64,000 bases of DNA from Minwuia thermotolerans. GTDB lineage: Bacteria; Pseudomonadota; Alphaproteobacteria; Minwuiales; Minwuiaceae. The notes below the pieces were generated by a model. The model ran no database searches. It worked only from the letters and a program-made list of their open reading frames with translations, and was not told the origin of the DNA. Of this stretch, positions 63,310-64,000 are shown piece by piece. The DNA is taken from assembly GCF_002924445.1 (NCBI RefSeq), contig NZ_PIGG01000040.1, positions 62,001 to 126,000 of the forward strand, given 5' to 3'. Position numbers and translations under genes: made by a program. Numbering within the stretch: position 1 is the first letter of the stretch; each line of letters begins with the position of its first letter.

Positions 63310-64000
63310 CTAACTCACCTGCCGGCCGATCTCTTCCCAGTAAGGCTTGCGCAGTTCGCGCTTGAGGATCTTGCCCGTCGGGTTGCGCGGCAGTTCGTCG
63401 ACGAAGTCCACCGATTTCGGGCACTTGTAGTGCGCGATGCGCTGGCGGGCGTAGTCGATGACCTCCGCTTCGGAGAGCGCCGCATCGGGCTTCTTCACGA
63501 CGACCGCCTTCACCGCCTCGCCCCAGCGCTCGTCGGGCACGCCGATGATGGCGACGTCGGCGATCGCCGGATGGCCGAACAGGGCGCTCTCGATCTCGGC
63601 GGGATAGATGTTCTCGCCGCCGGAGATGATCATGTCCTTCACCCGGTCGTAGATGTAGAGGAAGCCTTCGTCGTCGAAATAGCCGGCGTCGCCCGACCAG
63701 AGCCAGCCGTCGCGCAGCGTCTTCGCCGTCGCCTCGGGCAGGTTCCAGTAGCCGGCCATCAGCGTGTTCGACTTCAGGATGATCTCGCCCACCTCGCCTG
63801 TCGGCACTTCGTTGCCGTCCTCGTCGACCACCTTCACCTCATAGCCCGGCGCCGGCTTGCCGCAGGACTTCAGCCGTTCCGGCTTCGACAGGTCGTGATC
63901 GGCCTTGGGCATGTAGACGCCGCCGCCGTTGGATTCGGTCATGCCGTAGGCCTGCCCGAAGACAGGGCCGAAGACCTCCAGCGCCTGCTTCAGCAACTCG
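63310..64000 (-). CDS. Acyl-CoA synthetase, C-terminal part, cut by right edge
   Basis: The frame is open to the window edge; 229 residues are visible. They hold the adenylate motif GMTESNGG, then GEVGEIILKS, WLWSGDAGYFDDEGFLYIYDRVKDMIISGGENIYP, and the C-terminal lysine motif NPTGKILKRELR. This is the C-terminal half of an AMP-forming ligase for fatty or other acids. It is not a copy of the ligase at 20.9-22.6 kb, which differs at many positions. It is 25 bp upstream of the PLP enzyme gene in the same direction. Confidence 0.95.
   Translation of the reverse strand, partial: ELLKQALEVFGPVFGQAYGMTESNGGGVYMPKADHDLSKPERLKSCGKPAPGYEVKVVDEDGNEVPTGEVGEIILKSNTLMAGYWNLPEATAKTLRDGWLWSGDAGYFDDEGFLYIYDRVKDMIISGGENIYPAEIESALFGHPAIADVAIIGVPDERWGEAVKAVVVKKPDAALSEAEVIDYARQRIAHYKCPKSVDFVDELPRNPTGKILKRELRKPYWEEIGRQVS

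Noticed and set aside
1-64000. tRNA, rRNA or small RNA genes
   Set aside because: No cloverleaf-type or rRNA-like segment was recognised by eye; a covariance search would be needed to exclude small RNAs such as Qrr-like RNAs.

Overview
The window looks like a chromosomal segment of a GC-rich alphaproteobacterium, possibly of the Rhodospirillales or a related order. Supporting signs are a class II (B12-dependent) ribonucleotide reductase, paired phasins with PhaR-like sites, a Yej-type peptide ABC system, a membrane-anchored cytochrome c, GcrA/PhaR-style GC-rich intergenic DNA and abundant SDR, acyl-CoA ligase and P450 genes. I could not identify the species. Genes are densely packed, with many ATGA, GTGA or TTGA start/stop overlaps. 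I see no rRNA, tRNA, CRISPR array, transposase or integrase.

Layout. 1-5.4 kb: the N-terminal two thirds of nrdJ, diverging from two HupE-type metal transporters, then a DUF6064-like membrane protein and a Tat-exported aldo/keto reductase. 5.5-8.8 kb: a DMT exporter, a DHA2 MFS exporter and an SDR. 8.8-17.4 kb: a yej peptide-import operon with two tandem binding proteins and a coupled ghrA. 17.4-26.5 kb: hisN-like, cytochrome c, kdsB, LLM oxidoreductase, acyl-CoA ligase, enoyl-CoA hydratase, then thiD-glmM-folP. 26.4-29.7 kb: a GAF-GAF-PAS class III cyclase translationally coupled to a coiled-coil protein built from an exact 36-residue (108-bp) repeat. 30-32 kb: a TorF-like outer-membrane protein and two phasins. 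32-35 kb: a WbpM/CapD sugar dehydratase and a pirin.

35-50 kb is the most coherent region. A LuxO-like sigma-54 activator diverges from a hybrid histidine kinase with REC and Hpt domains. Next comes a 1873-residue FecR-RTX protein with a complete type I secretion system (TolC, ABC, HlyD). The RTX gene has a near-consensus -24/-12 promoter, and weaker matches precede the secretion ABC gene and the TorF-like gene. I propose a local phosphorelay that controls a large secreted calcium-binding surface protein. This is inference from sequence.

50-64 kb: a small charged secreted protein, a P450 coupled to an SDR, a GST-like protein, a secreted protein-CHASE2 cyclase-KPR (PanE-like) operon, NAD kinase coupled to an unknown protein, an ABC exporter of the PQQ-alcohol-dehydrogenase-associated type, an orphan phage terminase large subunit, a PLP decarboxylase and the 3' part of an acyl-CoA ligase gene that runs off the right edge.
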